Positions 15,225-26,235 are shown, numbered from the stretch's first letter. The stretch: 64,000 nt of DNA from Lactobacillus johnsonii (GCF_014058685.1 NZ_CP059055.1:1674001-1738000), one strand, 5' to 3'. Notes: generated from the sequence alone by a model not told the origin. Translations and numbers: made by a program.

Positions 15225-16979
15225 TTACTTAGTAAAACCAACATCATACCATGAATTTGCAGATGGCTTAAGTGACCAGCCAGTTACCTTGTTGTTAACT
15301 GCAGTTACTGACCAACTGTTTGTGGTAGGTACAACATAGGCATTGTCATACATCCATTGTTGCCACTTATCAAATGCTTGTACACGGTACTTGTGGTTGA
15401 AGGCCTTAGTTGAATCAATGTTAGTAAGAAGTTTAGATTGAGTTGGAGAAACAAAACGAGCCATGTTGTATGGAGCGCCTTCACTGTAAAGGTCCATTGG
15501 TGATGGTTCAGATGATAAACTCCAGCCACCTTCAAAGACATCAATCTTAGGACTATCTGCTTGAACATCTTGTACCCAAGAGTTGAATTCCATTGGACGA
15601 CCACCAACAAATTTAGCATCTAAGCCAATCTTTTGCCATTGTTGGATGTAGTTAGTCCAGATCTTTTCAGCGTTTGGTTGTGTATTACGAACAGCAACGT
15701 TAATAGTTAACTTCTTACCATTTGGTTGACGACGGTATTTTTCACCCTTACGCTTCTTGTATCCAGCCTTGTCTAACAATTCATTAGCTTTCTTCAAGTT
15801 ATATGGGTATCCCTTGATGCTCTTATCAGAGAAGTCACCAAATTGTGCTGGGATTAATGTGTTAATTCTAAATGACAAACCATTGCTGTAACGCTTGGTA
15901 ACAGCGTCAATGTTCATTGCATAAGCCATCGCTTTACGTAATGAGACATTGTTCATCTTAGCGTTCTTATCCTCAACGTTCTTGCCAGTCTTCTTGTCAA
16001 ACTTACCTACCTTAAATCCTAAGTAGTTGTAAGATAGAGGAATCTTACCAATGAAGTTAACGCCCTTAGTATCCTTAACGTTGTTCCATTGAGAGTTAAG
16101 CACACCAGTAATATCAAACTTGTGACTCTTAATAGCTTGAGAAACAGAGTTAGTTCCGATTACTTCCATAGTAATCTTATCTAAGTTTGGCTTACCACGC
16201 CAGTAATGTTCATTTGGTACATAAGTAACTGATTGACCACGAACAACTTTTTGAACTTTGTATGGACCAAAGAAAAGTGGTTGTTTACGAACCTTGTCAT
16301 CTGATAAAAGTTTATCAAACGGAACGTCTTTCAAGTAGTGGTATGGTTCTGCAGTTTCAAGAAAGTAACCATTACCAGATTGAAGCATACCTGGTTTCAT
16401 TTCCTTAAAATGAAGAACGACCTTTCGGCCATTTTCACCATTTGGCATTTCGATACCAGAAATCTTGTCGCTCTTTCCCTTGTGGTATTCTTCTAACCCA
16501 ACAAGGTTAGCTAAAGAATCTGTATATCTTGAAGTCTTAGTCTTAGGATTACCAACGATCTCGTAGGCATATTCAAGGTCCTTAGCAGTTACTTGCTTAC
16601 CGTCTGACCACTTAACCCCATCTTTAACTTCGATAGTAATTGTCTTAGCGTTCTTATCTAACTTAAAGGTAGCTGCACCCTTATTATTAATCTTATAGCT
16701 ATCATCAACACTAAATAATCCTTCTAAACCTGGACTTTGAATTTCTGTGTCAGTAGAAGTATCAGATAATTCTGGTAAGAAAATACCTGTGAACGGTGAG
16801 TCACTTTCAATGGCGTATTTTAATGTTCCACCCTTTTTAACTTGCTCCTTAGGAACTGCTTCCTTAAAGCTAACTTTCTTATCGCTAGCATTATTATTGT
16901 TGTTATTCCCACAAGCAGTTAAAGTTAATGCCGCACCGGACAATACTGTAATTGCTCCTAACCACTTAACTTTTTTCAA
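15225..16979 (-). CDS. Oligopeptide ABC transporter substrate-binding lipoprotein (OppA type)
   Basis: This 584-residue family 5 solute-binding protein is a lipoprotein: basic start, hydrophobic segment and lipobox LTAC with Cys23, followed by an Asn-rich spacer. Family features include GLFSVDDSYKINN, VKDGVKWSDGKQVTAKD and RKAMAYAMNID. It captures peptides outside the membrane for an Opp permease. No oppBCDF genes lie nearby, so it is an orphan receptor that must work with a transporter elsewhere; some such proteins instead act in peptide sensing. The start is TTG preceded by AAAGGAGG at eight bases. Monocistronic, with its own terminator. Confidence 0.94.
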   Translation of the reverse strand: MKKVKWLGAITVLSGAALTLTACGNNNNNNASDKKVSFKEAVPKEQVKKGGTLKYAIESDSPFTGIFLPELSDTSTDTEIQSPGLEGLFSVDDSYKINNKGAATFKLDKNAKTITIEVKDGVKWSDGKQVTAKDLEYAYEIVGNPKTKTSRYTDSLANLVGLEEYHKGKSDKISGIEMPNGENGRKVVLHFKEMKPGMLQSGNGYFLETAEPYHYLKDVPFDKLLSDDKVRKQPLFFGPYKVQKVVRGQSVTYVPNEHYWRGKPNLDKITMEVIGTNSVSQAIKSHKFDITGVLNSQWNNVKDTKGVNFIGKIPLSYNYLGFKVGKFDKKTGKNVEDKNAKMNNVSLRKAMAYAMNIDAVTKRYSNGLSFRINTLIPAQFGDFSDKSIKGYPYNLKKANELLDKAGYKKRKGEKYRRQPNGKKLTINVAVRNTQPNAEKIWTNYIQQWQKIGLDAKFVGGRPMEFNSWVQDVQADSPKIDVFEGGWSLSSEPSPMDLYSEGAPYNMARFVSPTQSKLLTNIDSTKAFNHKYRVQAFDKWQQWMYDNAYVVPTTNSWSVTAVNNKVTGWSLKPSANSWYDVGFTK

Positions 16980-17163
16980 TTTATTCTCCTCCTTTATGAG
17001 ATGACTTAAATTTCTTGTTTTTGATTATATGATATTAAAATGAAAAAAACAATACAAAATTTAAATATTTTAGTGATAAATTTTATCTAGCTTAAAGTTA
17101 CAATAGAATTTCTATTTTATTTATAATATTTAGGCTGAAAGCCATTAAAATAAAGCTAGGCAA

Positions 17164-17213
17164 ATAAAAAAAGCTGATATACTTTCGTTATTTAAGCGAA
17201 AATATATCAGTTT
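17164..17213. terminator. Terminator after the DMT transporter gene
   Basis: The stem CTGATATA-TTTCG with CGAAA-TATATCAG carries a T run on the minus strand and a weaker T-rich stretch on the plus strand. Confidence 0.8.
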
Positions 17214-17234
17214 CTTTCACATATTTTTTCTTAA

Positions 17235-18149
17235 TTAATATTTCTTTTTAATATTTCTTTTAGGAGTAAAATTTAAAGCCAATACTGAACCAATTACTAA
17301 TAAGGTTCCCAGCCAATCCATCCCAGACATCACTAAACCGAAAATCAAAACCGAACCCACTGTAGCGGACAAAGGTTCAAAGGCATCTAGTAAACTTACA
17401 GTCGATGGTTTCACATAGCGTAGAGCGTTAGCCATAATTTGAAATGGAATAATCGTTCCGATAATAATTATTGCACTTACGTCCAGCCATACCCTAGGTG
17501 TATTTGGAATTGCTGGAAACTGCGGATATACAATCATCAACCCAATTCCCACAAATAGCATCCCCCAGCCTGTTACAACCAAACTTGAGACTCTTTTAAC
17601 AAGTTTAATCGGGATTAAAGTATAGCTTGCTTCTCCTAATGCCGATAGCAATCCAAAAAATAGGGCCAGTGGAGTAATTGCTAGTTGATTAAAATTACCA
17701 TGAGTTGATAATAAGAATACGCCAATAAAAGCTAGGATAGCAGCTACTACATCCAATTTTCTTAATACTTGTTGATGGGTGACAGCCAAATATGTTAGGA
17801 CAAAAAATGGCCCAATAAACTGCAAAATCGTGGCAATTGATGCATTTGCCATCTCAATTGCAATAAAGTAAAAGACTTGTACTGGTAACAAGCCAAAAAC
17901 TCCATATGCAATAATGTGGAAAGTATTTTTCTTATCTTTTAAAACTGAAAATGGCTTTTGATGTAAGATTGTCGCAATAATTAATAAAACAATCCCAGAG
18001 ATAATTAATCGGATTTGTGTTAACCAAATCGGCGTAATCTTACTACTCACTTTAAATAAAGATTCGGCAAATAATCCAGATATTCCCCACATTACTGCTG
18101 CTAAAGCAGCTAAAATTGTCCATAGCCTACTTTTTGCCTGTTTATCCAT
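17235..18149 (-). CDS. EamA/DMT-family transporter
   Basis: This 304-residue membrane protein has ten hydrophobic helices arranged as two EamA repeats of five, typical of drug/metabolite transporters. Recognisable segments include AAVMWGISGLFAESLF near the start, FYFIAIEMANASIATILQFIGP in the first repeat and MANALRYVKPSTVSLLDAFEPLSATV in the second. Family members export or import amino acids and other metabolites; the substrate is not deducible. The ATG at 18149 has GAGGA eight bases upstream; a GTG five codons earlier overlaps the SD. It stands alone between terminators. Confidence 0.88.
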   Translation of the reverse strand: MDKQAKSRLWTILAALAAVMWGISGLFAESLFKVSSKITPIWLTQIRLIISGIVLLIIATILHQKPFSVLKDKKNTFHIIAYGVFGLLPVQVFYFIAIEMANASIATILQFIGPFFVLTYLAVTHQQVLRKLDVVAAILAFIGVFLLSTHGNFNQLAITPLALFFGLLSALGEASYTLIPIKLVKRVSSLVVTGWGMLFVGIGLMIVYPQFPAIPNTPRVWLDVSAIIIIGTIIPFQIMANALRYVKPSTVSLLDAFEPLSATVGSVLIFGLVMSGMDWLGTLLVIGSVLALNFTPKRNIKKKY

Positions 18150-18223
18150 CCAACTTTTCCTCACAAATTAAAATTGATCTAAATCATCATAACATACTTC
18201 CTTTGTTACTTATTTCTCGCCTC

Positions 18224-18262
18224 ATAAAAAATACTGCCCGAAAAATCGAGCAGTATTTTTTA
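18224..18262. terminator. Terminator after the bgl remnant
   Basis: An 11-bp stem AAAAATACTGC / GCAGTATTTTT with T runs on both strands lies directly downstream of the broken glucosidase. It has outlived the gene. Confidence 0.85.
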
Positions 18263-18268
18263 ATTCAA

Positions 18269-18757
<489 letters not shown>

Positions 18758-18861
18758 TCAGACCTGATCACATCAGTAATCCGCTTATTTGCAATAGTTA
18801 TAATTGCGCTTACATATGATTTTGTCAATAAGTATTTAAATAAAAATACTTATTTTTATGC

Positions 18862-18897
18862 AACAAAAAAAGAAGAGGCCTCTAGTCTCTTCTTTCT
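18862..18897 (-). terminator. Terminator of the giant adhesin gene
   Basis: The stem AAAGAAGAG-C / G-CTCTTCTTT around a short loop ends in a T run on the minus strand. Confidence 0.85.
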
Positions 18898-18929
18898 TTG
18901 TCTATATTTAGAATTAAACTTTACAATAT

Positions 18930-21900
18930 TTACTTATCTCTACGCTTCTTACCAGCGCCTAAGCCGAACAAGCTACCTACTGCTGCAATAGCTAAACCTA
19001 AGATACCAGCTGTATTTTCAGACTTAGCACCTGTTTGTGGCAAAGTAGCCTTTTCAGAATGCTTAATTTGTTGTGCTGGAGTTGCGGAAGTCTTCTTTTC
19101 ATTATTTTCTGCAACAGGCTTAGTAATAACTTGAGCAGTATTCTTACTGTTATTTTCCTTTGCGACAACATCGACATATACCTTAACTGTCAAGTCTACG
19201 CTTGAACCATCTGGGTAAGTTACTGTAATAACGCCAGTGTGTTCACCAACTGTATTGACATTCGGCACTTCTTTCCAAGTGTACTTAGTACCTGCTGGCA
19301 TTTCATCCTTGTTCTTAATAGCATCTGCTGGGTTTGGAAGAACGCCTGGAGTAGTGTGAATTGGTTGTGTTTCTGGTGTTACATTGTTTGTATTAACAAT
19401 TACCTTCACAGTTACTTCGTCCTTTGAGCCATCTGGGTAAGTTACAACAATCACACCAGTACTTTCACCTGGCTTAGTTACATCTGGGGTCTTCTCCCAT
19501 GTGTACTTAGTTCCATCTGGTAAGTCACTCTTGTTCTTAATGCCTTCTGCTGGATTTGGTACAACACCGGTCTTAGTGTTTACATCTTGGCCTTCTGGAG
19601 TGTACTTGTCTGCATCAGTTGGAGTTGCTGGGTTTGTTACATGGATGGTTACTGGGACTTCATCCTTTGAACCATCTGGGTAAGTTACTACAATTACACC
19701 AGTACTTTCACCTGCAGTAGTTACATCTGGAGTGTCTTTCCAAGTGTACTTAGTGCCATCTGGTAAGTCACCCTTGTTCTTGATGCCTTCTGCTGGATTT
19801 GGTACAACACCGGTCTTAGTGTTTACATCTTGGCCTTCTGGAGTGTACTTATCTGCATCAGTTGGAGTTGCTGGGTTGGTTACGTGAATGGTTACTGGGA
19901 CTTCGTCCTTTGAACCATCTGGGTAAGTTACAACAACAGTTGCTGGCTTGTCTCCTGCAGTAGTTACATCTGGAGTATCTTTCCAAGTGTACTTAGTACC
20001 ATCTGGTAAGTCACCCTTGTTCTTGATACCTTCTGCTGGATCTGGTACAACACCGGTCTTAGTGTTTACATCTGGACCTTCTGGAGTGTACTTATCTGCA
20101 TCAGTTGTTGGATTGGTTACGTGGATGGTTACTGGAACTTCATCCTTTGAACCATCTGGGTAGATTACAACAATAGTTGCTGGCTTGTCTCCTGCAGTAG
20201 TTACATCTGGAGTGTCTTTCCAAGTGTACTTAGTGCCATCTGGTAAGTCACCCTTGTTCTTGATGCCTTCTGCTGGATTTGGTACAACACCGGTCTTAGT
20301 GTTTACATCTTGACCTTCTGGAGTGTACTTATCTGCATCAGTTGGAGTTGCTGGGTTTGTTACGTGGACAGTTACTGGGACTTCATCCTTTGAACCATCT
20401 GGGTAAGTTACAACAACTGTGGCTGGCTTGTCTCCTGCAGTAGTTACATCTGGTGTGTCCTTCCAAGTGTACTTAGTGCCGTCTGGTAAGTCGCCCTTGT
20501 TCTTGATACCTTCTGCTGGATTTGGTACAACACCGGTCTTAGTGTTTACATCTTGACCTTCTGGAGTGTACTTGTCGGCATCAGTTGGAGTTGTTGGGGT
20601 TGTTACGTGGACAGTTACTGGGACTTCATCCTTTGAACCATCTGGGTAAGTTACAACAACTGTGGCTGGCTTGTCTCCTGCAGTAGTTACATCTGGTGTG
20701 TCTTTCCATGTGTACTTAGTGCCATCTGGTAAGTCACCCTTGTTCTTGATACCTTCTGCTGGATTTGGTACAACACCGGTCTTAGTGTTTACATCTTGAC
20801 CTTCTGGAGTGTACTTGTCGGCATCAGTTGGAGTTGTTGGGGTTGTTACGTGGACAGTTACTGGGACTTCATCCTTTGAACCATCTGGGTAAGTTACTAC
20901 TACTGTAGCTGGCTTGTTTCCTGCAGTAGTCACATCTGGGGTATCTTTCCAGGTGTACTTAGTGCTTGATGGTAAGTCACTCTTATTCTTGATACCATCT
21001 GCTGGATTTGGTAATTCGCCAGTCTTAGTATTAATTGTTTGGCCCTCTGGCTTATACTTATCAGCATCGGTCGTCTTAGATGGGTTTGTTACATGAACGG
21101 TTATGGGAACTTCATCCTTTGAGCCATCTGGGTAAGTTACAACAACTGTACCTGACTTGTCACCGGCAGTAGTCACATCTGGGGTATCTTTCCAGGTGTA
21201 CTTAGTGCCTGATGGCAAGTCGCTCTTATTCTTGATACCTTCTGCTGGATTCGGTAATTCGCCAGTCTTAGTATTAATTGTTTGGCCCTCTGGCTTATAC
21301 TTATCGGCATCGGTCGTCTTAGATGGGTTTGTTACATGAACGGTTACGGGAACTTCATCCTTTGAGCCATCTGGGTAAGTTACTACTACTGTAGCTGGCT
21401 TATTACCGGTAGTTGTTACATCTGGGGTATCTTTCCAGGTGTATTTGGTACCTGATAGTAAATCGCTCTTGTTCTTAATGCCGTCTGCAGCTGATGGTAC
21501 AACACCGGTCTTAGTGTTTACATCTTGTCCTTCTGGCTTGTACTTGTCGGCATCGGTTTCTGGGCTTGTTACATGGACAGTTACTGGAACTTCAGTCGTT
21601 GAGCCATCTGGGTAAGTTACTACTACTGTAGCTGGCTTATTTCCGGTAGTTGTTACATCTGGGGTCGTCTTCCAAGTGTATTTGGTACCTGATGGTAAAT
21701 CGCTCTTGTTCTTAATGCCGTCTGCAGCTGATGGTACAACACCGGTCTTAGTGTTTACATCTTGTCCTTCTGGCTTGTACTTGTCGGCATCGGTTTCTGG
21801 GCTTGTTACATGGACAGTTACTGGAACTTCAGTCGTTGAGCCATCTGGGTAAGTTACTACTACTGTAGCTGGCTTATTACCAGCAGTTGTTACATCGGGA

Positions 21901-24900
21901 GTTGTCTTCCAAGTGTATTTGGTACCTGATGGCAAGTCACTCTTGTTTGCAATACCTTCTTCTGCTGCTGGTACAACGCCAGTCTTGGTGTTTACATCCT
22001 GTCCTTCTGGCTTGTACTTATCTGCATCGGTTTCTGGACTAGTTACATGGACAGTTACCGGAACTTCAGTCGTTGAGCCATCTGGGTAAGTTACTACTAC
22101 TGTAGCTGGTTTATTTCCGGCAGTTGTTACATCGGGAGTTGTCTTCCAAGTGTATTTGGTACCTGATGGTAAATCGCTCTTGTTCTTGATACCTTCTTCT
22201 GCTGCTGGTACAACACCTGTCTTCGTGTTCACATCTTGTCCTTCTGGCTTGTACTTATCTGCATCGGTTTCTGGACTAGTTACGTGGATAGTTACCGGAA
22301 CTTCAGTCGTTGAACCATCTGGGTAAGTTACTACTACTGTAGCTGGTTTATTACCGGCAGTCGTTACATCGGGGGTCGTCTTCCAGGTGTATTTAGTGCC
22401 TGATGGTAAATCGCTCTTGTTTGCAATACCTTCTTCTGCTGCTGGTACAACACCTGTCTTCGTGTTCACATCTTGACCTTCCGGCTTATACTTGTCGGCA
22501 TCGGTTGAAGTTGTTGGATTTGTTACATGAACGGTTACGGGAACTTCGTCCTTTGAGCCATCTGGGTAAGTTACTACTACTGTAGCTGGCTTATTTCCGG
22601 TAGTTGTTACATCTGGGGTCGTCTTCCAAGTGTATTTGGTACCTGATGGTAAATCACTCTTGTTCTTAATACCCTCTGCTGCACTTGGTACCACACCAGT
22701 CTTGGTGTTTACATCTTGGCCTTCTGGCTTGTACTTGTCGGCATCGGTTGAAGTTGTTGGATTTGTTACATGAACGGTTACGGGAACTTCGTCCTTTGAG
22801 CCATCTGGGTAAGTTACTACTACTGTAGCTGGCTTATTACCGGCAGTTGGTACATCTGGGGTTGTCTTCCAGGTGTACTTGGTATCTGATGGTAAATCAC
22901 TCTTATTCTTAATACCTTCTGCAGCTGCTGGTACAACACCGGTCTTAGTGTTTATATCTTGACCTTCTGGTGTGTACTTATCGGCATCAGTAGTTATCTT
23001 AATTGAACTTGCTGGAATGTTAATGTTCAAGTAAGTTGGTTGACCATTTGCATCTTTATCAGTAAAGGTAATCTTGATAACACCGTCTTGACCTTGTGCA
23101 TTAGGCTTAGTTGCCCATTCCGTCTTTGCAATTTCATCAGTTGGGATGTTGTTATCTACTAATTGGCTAAATTGTTCACTAGTCAAATCCGAACCAAGGA
23201 CAATATTAACTGGAGCAGTTACAGCCTTAGCACCAGCCCCTTTAGCATCAATGGTAAATGGGTTAGTAGTTACAACACCATTCTTTGAGCCAAGTATATT
23301 CTTAGTTGCATCATTATCAGTAAAGTCAACATTAACACTAGTTGTGATGTCTTTACCGGATGCAATTGCGGTAGCAACATTAGTATCTGGAGTTGTAGTC
23401 CAGCTTACAGTCGATGGAGCAATAGTAATTGGAGTTGCTGTAGTTGAAAGTTTACCATCTGTTAATTCATAACCTTCTGCAGTTACAATACCAACTGGTG
23501 AGAGAACTTGTGAATTTTCAGTAGTTTCGTGAGCGTTAAGTTTAGAAGTGTCAACGCTAGTTACAACTGCACCATTATCACCCCAAGTTACTGTTTGACC
23601 AGCTTTAGTAACAATTACTGGAACAGTCGTTTCACTAGTACTAGTGTCTGGGTAAGTTACAGTTACTGGAATATTGTAAGCACCTGGAGTTACATCTGTA
23701 CCTGGTTTAACAGTTACAGTACCAGTTGACGAATTAATAGTTGCCCAATCAGGTGTATCAGTATCTGTAGTAAAGGTCGTGCCAGCTGGAGCAGTAATAT
23801 CTTTGCCATCTTGATTAGTAAATGACGGATCATCAATAGCAGTTTGACCTTGTTCAACATTTACTGGTTTATACGACGGAGTATATTGATTACTTTCATC
23901 TAAGTTTGAACCAAATTTAACTCCAGAGGCATTCCACCAACTAAAGTGGTTAATAAAACTATTCAAAGCTTTCGAAGCGGTAGTTTCATTTCCTTCAGGA
24001 ACAACTGCACCATTAGAGAAGCTATTAGATCCTGAATCGGAGGCCATAGCTGTTAAGGTAACTTCATTAACACCTTTGGCTGGAGTATCGTCATTAACTG
24101 ATCCATTCATATATTCAGAACCTGCATTGTTCCAATCACCAAAATCGCGATATGAACGAAAGGCATACGCATAGTCCCCACCTTGACTAGTATTATTCAA
24201 ATATTTAACATTCCAAGTTACCGGTTTTGTTTCACCAGCTGGAATTATAGTCAATGGAGTATTGTAGGCACTATCAGGTGAATTAATTACAATGTGGGTC
24301 TGGTGATATGCATAGTCTCCTGCACCTTCAGTTTTAATTAAATATCCTGGTTTATTAAGTGCAGTACGCTGTAAATTAATTAACTTCGCATTGTTGAAAT
24401 TAATGTAGTTTTGACTACTCGTTCCCCACATAGTCAAAATAGCTGGCCAGCCACCCCAATATTGACTCTTAGATAAAGTATAGGAAGAAGGCAGGTAAGA
24501 TGAGTAAGCTGAATCTTGCAAATTCAAACTACCATCATTTACTTCAAGATGATAAATTTCACCATCTCCACTGCTTGGTCCCATTGCAAGTAAAGGAGCA
24601 TCAGAATCAGTTACCTTGGTTCTAATGATAGAAAGAACAGCATTTGGACTAATTCTTACTGTACTGTCATTAGTGTCACCATCATAGTCCAATCCGACTA
24701 AGCCAGCGGAACGGAAGCCGGTACTATTCATCTTGCTAGTAGTAATTTTTAATGAAGCTGAATCTTGCAAGTCAAGGTTACTTGCATTATTGACTCCCAT
24801 TGAATCGCCAGAACCTAATTCCATGGTTACTTGAGCATTAGGCATTAAACGCAATACCCCAGAAGTTGCATTGTCAATTGTTTGATTGCCAGCACCATTA

Positions 24901-26072
24901 GCAAATGAAACACCTGCCATATTTGAAGTAGCTTCACTGTTAAAATCAACTTGCGCACTACTATCAACAACAACATTACCTGAAGCTAGGATATCTGCTA
25001 AGTTACTTGAACTATTATTATTTGCAGTAAATACAGTAGACCCATTACTAAAGTTAACATTGTTTGCTTGAATTAAAGCTGAACTCGTAATATTCGAATT
25101 AGTTAAATTACCTTGTAATTTATTCTCTCCCTCAAAATTAACGTTAACATTAGGATACGAGGAAGCAGTTGAATTATTAAGTAATTGGCCGGAATCTTTA
25201 CTTGTTGTAACTCCATTAAAGGTCAATGTACTATCATTAGAGGTTGCACTGTTAAACCAAAATGGGCCATATCCACTAGTTGTTTGAAGATTTAGATCCT
25301 TTAAAATGACATTCCAATTGCGAGTAGGATTGCTTGCGTTTGGCTCATAGTAGGTATTACTGTCAAGATCAATATAGTTTCCTCCCATGTTTAAAGAATA
25401 TTGCTTTTGACCATCAATTGTTACTGTACGAGCAATTCCATAGTTATTTATATCCTGATAGCTACCATTATTTAAATTAGCATTACTAAAATCAATATTC
25501 TTATCTAAAGTAATTGTACTTACATTTTTATTTTGTAAAGCGTTTAAGAATTGAGAATAATCATTAACTGATTCTGTTTGATTATTAGTTGCTTGAACAT
25601 TTGCCTTTTGAACAATTGGCTTTACTGCATTATTTTGATTACTTGCAGTCAGATTCGTTTTTTCTGAATTTTCAGTTTGACTATTTGCTACACTTTTATT
25701 TAAAGTTTCTTGTGAAGTATTATTAGTAGTATTGTTATTAACTTTAGTTTGAACAGCAGCTGGTGCTTTTACAGTATTAACTACAGTATTTTGTGATTTT
25801 ACAGTACTATTAACTGCAGTATTGGTAGCATTTTTCCCCTTCTCATTCGAAAGTACTTCTGCTGTTTTGTTTACTTCACTCCCATTTTTTACATTTACAC
25901 TATTTGGAGTAACTGTATCGGCTTTTACGCTTTGACTGTCTACGCCAATTCCAAAAAGAGTAAATCCAATTAAAACTGAAGCAGCTCCAATTGAAAATTT
26001 CCTAATTGAAAACCGCTCTTTTTTGTTCTCCATTTTACGAATTTTTTCTTGATAATTATTTCTGGATAACAT
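18930..26072 (-). CDS. Giant YSIRK/Rib-repeat LPXTG surface adhesin (about 2,380 aa)
   Basis: The protein starts with a YSIRK-type signal peptide (RFSIRKFSIGAASVLIG), then an Asn/Thr/Val-rich spacer to about residue 170. A beta-helix-like region (about 175-680) resembles the pectate-lyase-like adhesive domains of lactobacillal adhesins (QFLNALQNKNVSTITLDKNI and many short Asn-rich turns). Linker domains follow (YGRafP-like VPVIVTKAGQTVTWGD), then about 16 Rib-type domains of 77-81 residues. The C-terminus has LPQTG, a hydrophobic helix and KKRRDK, so sortase anchors it to the wall. Rib domains form long stalks that project the tip. The ATG at 26072 follows GGAGGAGA; an ORF start at 26090 lacks an SD. 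Expected role is adhesion or aggregation; ligand unknown. Confidence 0.93.
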   Translation of the reverse strand: MLSRNNYQEKIRKMENKKERFSIRKFSIGAASVLIGFTLFGIGVDSQSVKADTVTPNSVNVKNGSEVNKTAEVLSNEKGKNATNTAVNSTVKSQNTVVNTVKAPAAVQTKVNNNTTNNTSQETLNKSVANSQTENSEKTNLTASNQNNAVKPIVQKANVQATNNQTESVNDYSQFLNALQNKNVSTITLDKNIDFSNANLNNGSYQDINNYGIARTVTIDGQKQYSLNMGGNYIDLDSNTYYEPNASNPTRNWNVILKDLNLQTTSGYGPFWFNSATSNDSTLTFNGVTTSKDSGQLLNNSTASSYPNVNVNFEGENKLQGNLTNSNITSSALIQANNVNFSNGSTVFTANNNSSSNLADILASGNVVVDSSAQVDFNSEATSNMAGVSFANGAGNQTIDNATSGVLRLMPNAQVTMELGSGDSMGVNNASNLDLQDSASLKITTSKMNSTGFRSAGLVGLDYDGDTNDSTVRISPNAVLSIIRTKVTDSDAPLLAMGPSSGDGEIYHLEVNDGSLNLQDSAYSSYLPSSYTLSKSQYWGGWPAILTMWGTSSQNYINFNNAKLINLQRTALNKPGYLIKTEGAGDYAYHQTHIVINSPDSAYNTPLTIIPAGETKPVTWNVKYLNNTSQGGDYAYAFRSYRDFGDWNNAGSEYMNGSVNDDTPAKGVNEVTLTAMASDSGSNSFSNGAVVPEGNETTASKALNSFINHFSWWNASGVKFGSNLDESNQYTPSYKPVNVEQGQTAIDDPSFTNQDGKDITAPAGTTFTTDTDTPDWATINSSTGTVTVKPGTDVTPGAYNIPVTVTYPDTSTSETTVPVIVTKAGQTVTWGDNGAVVTSVDTSKLNAHETTENSQVLSPVGIVTAEGYELTDGKLSTTATPITIAPSTVSWTTTPDTNVATAIASGKDITTSVNVDFTDNDATKNILGSKNGVVTTNPFTIDAKGAGAKAVTAPVNIVLGSDLTSEQFSQLVDNNIPTDEIAKTEWATKPNAQGQDGVIKITFTDKDANGQPTYLNINIPASSIKITTDADKYTPEGQDINTKTGVVPAAAEGIKNKSDLPSDTKYTWKTTPDVPTAGNKPATVVVTYPDGSKDEVPVTVHVTNPTTSTDADKYKPEGQDVNTKTGVVPSAAEGIKNKSDLPSGTKYTWKTTPDVTTTGNKPATVVVTYPDGSKDEVPVTVHVTNPTTSTDADKYKPEGQDVNTKTGVVPAAEEGIANKSDLPSGTKYTWKTTPDVTTAGNKPATVVVTYPDGSTTEVPVTIHVTSPETDADKYKPEGQDVNTKTGVVPAAEEGIKNKSDLPSGTKYTWKTTPDVTTAGNKPATVVVTYPDGSTTEVPVTVHVTSPETDADKYKPEGQDVNTKTGVVPAAEEGIANKSDLPSGTKYTWKTTPDVTTAGNKPATVVVTYPDGSTTEVPVTVHVTSPETDADKYKPEGQDVNTKTGVVPSAADGIKNKSDLPSGTKYTWKTTPDVTTTGNKPATVVVTYPDGSTTEVPVTVHVTSPETDADKYKPEGQDVNTKTGVVPSAADGIKNKSDLLSGTKYTWKDTPDVTTTGNKPATVVVTYPDGSKDEVPVTVHVTNPSKTTDADKYKPEGQTINTKTGELPNPAEGIKNKSDLPSGTKYTWKDTPDVTTAGDKSGTVVVTYPDGSKDEVPITVHVTNPSKTTDADKYKPEGQTINTKTGELPNPADGIKNKSDLPSSTKYTWKDTPDVTTAGNKPATVVVTYPDGSKDEVPVTVHVTTPTTPTDADKYTPEGQDVNTKTGVVPNPAEGIKNKGDLPDGTKYTWKDTPDVTTAGDKPATVVVTYPDGSKDEVPVTVHVTTPTTPTDADKYTPEGQDVNTKTGVVPNPAEGIKNKGDLPDGTKYTWKDTPDVTTAGDKPATVVVTYPDGSKDEVPVTVHVTNPATPTDADKYTPEGQDVNTKTGVVPNPAEGIKNKGDLPDGTKYTWKDTPDVTTAGDKPATIVVIYPDGSKDEVPVTIHVTNPTTDADKYTPEGPDVNTKTGVVPDPAEGIKNKGDLPDGTKYTWKDTPDVTTAGDKPATVVVTYPDGSKDEVPVTIHVTNPATPTDADKYTPEGQDVNTKTGVVPNPAEGIKNKGDLPDGTKYTWKDTPDVTTAGESTGVIVVTYPDGSKDEVPVTIHVTNPATPTDADKYTPEGQDVNTKTGVVPNPAEGIKNKSDLPDGTKYTWEKTPDVTKPGESTGVIVVTYPDGSKDEVTVKVIVNTNNVTPETQPIHTTPGVLPNPADAIKNKDEMPAGTKYTWKEVPNVNTVGEHTGVITVTYPDGSSVDLTVKVYVDVVAKENNSKNTAQVITKPVAENNEKKTSATPAQQIKHSEKATLPQTGAKSENTAGILGLAIAAVGSLFGLGAGKKRRDK
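19165..22992 (-). repeat. Tandem Rib-domain repeats, 15 near-identical plus one divergent copy
   Basis: Units of about 231-243 bp begin TDADKY(K/T)PEGQ and contain KYTWK.TPDVTT.G and VVVTYPDGS. Copies fall into subtypes by linker (NPTTS, SPE, NPSKT, TPTTP, NPATP) and by the block after PDGS (KDEVP or TTEVP). The copy next to the wall anchor is divergent. Blocks of identical subtype are adjacent, which points to recent segmental duplication. Confidence 0.93.
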
Positions 26073-26114
26073 TATTTGTCTCCTCCACAAATTAAGTAAG
26101 CCTTTTCACCACAC

Positions 26115-26143
26115 AATATAGAACCTCATTTACTGATAGTCAA
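26115..26143 (-). promoter_or_regulatory. Promoter of the giant adhesin
   Basis: On the minus strand, TTGACT (26138-26143) and TATATT (26115-26120) are separated by 17 bases, about 42 bases upstream of the start codon. Confidence 0.75.
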
Positions 26144-26235
26144 GAATTAAGTAACTTATCTTATTTAATAATTGATACCTTATGTTTCATAGCTAATAAA
26201 GTTCTATACTTTTCCAGTCAGATAATTATAAAAGC

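Noticed and set aside
19165-22992. CRISPR-like periodic repeats
   Set aside because: The period of 231-243 bp is in frame and encodes Rib domains; there are no short repeats with unique spacers and no cas genes.
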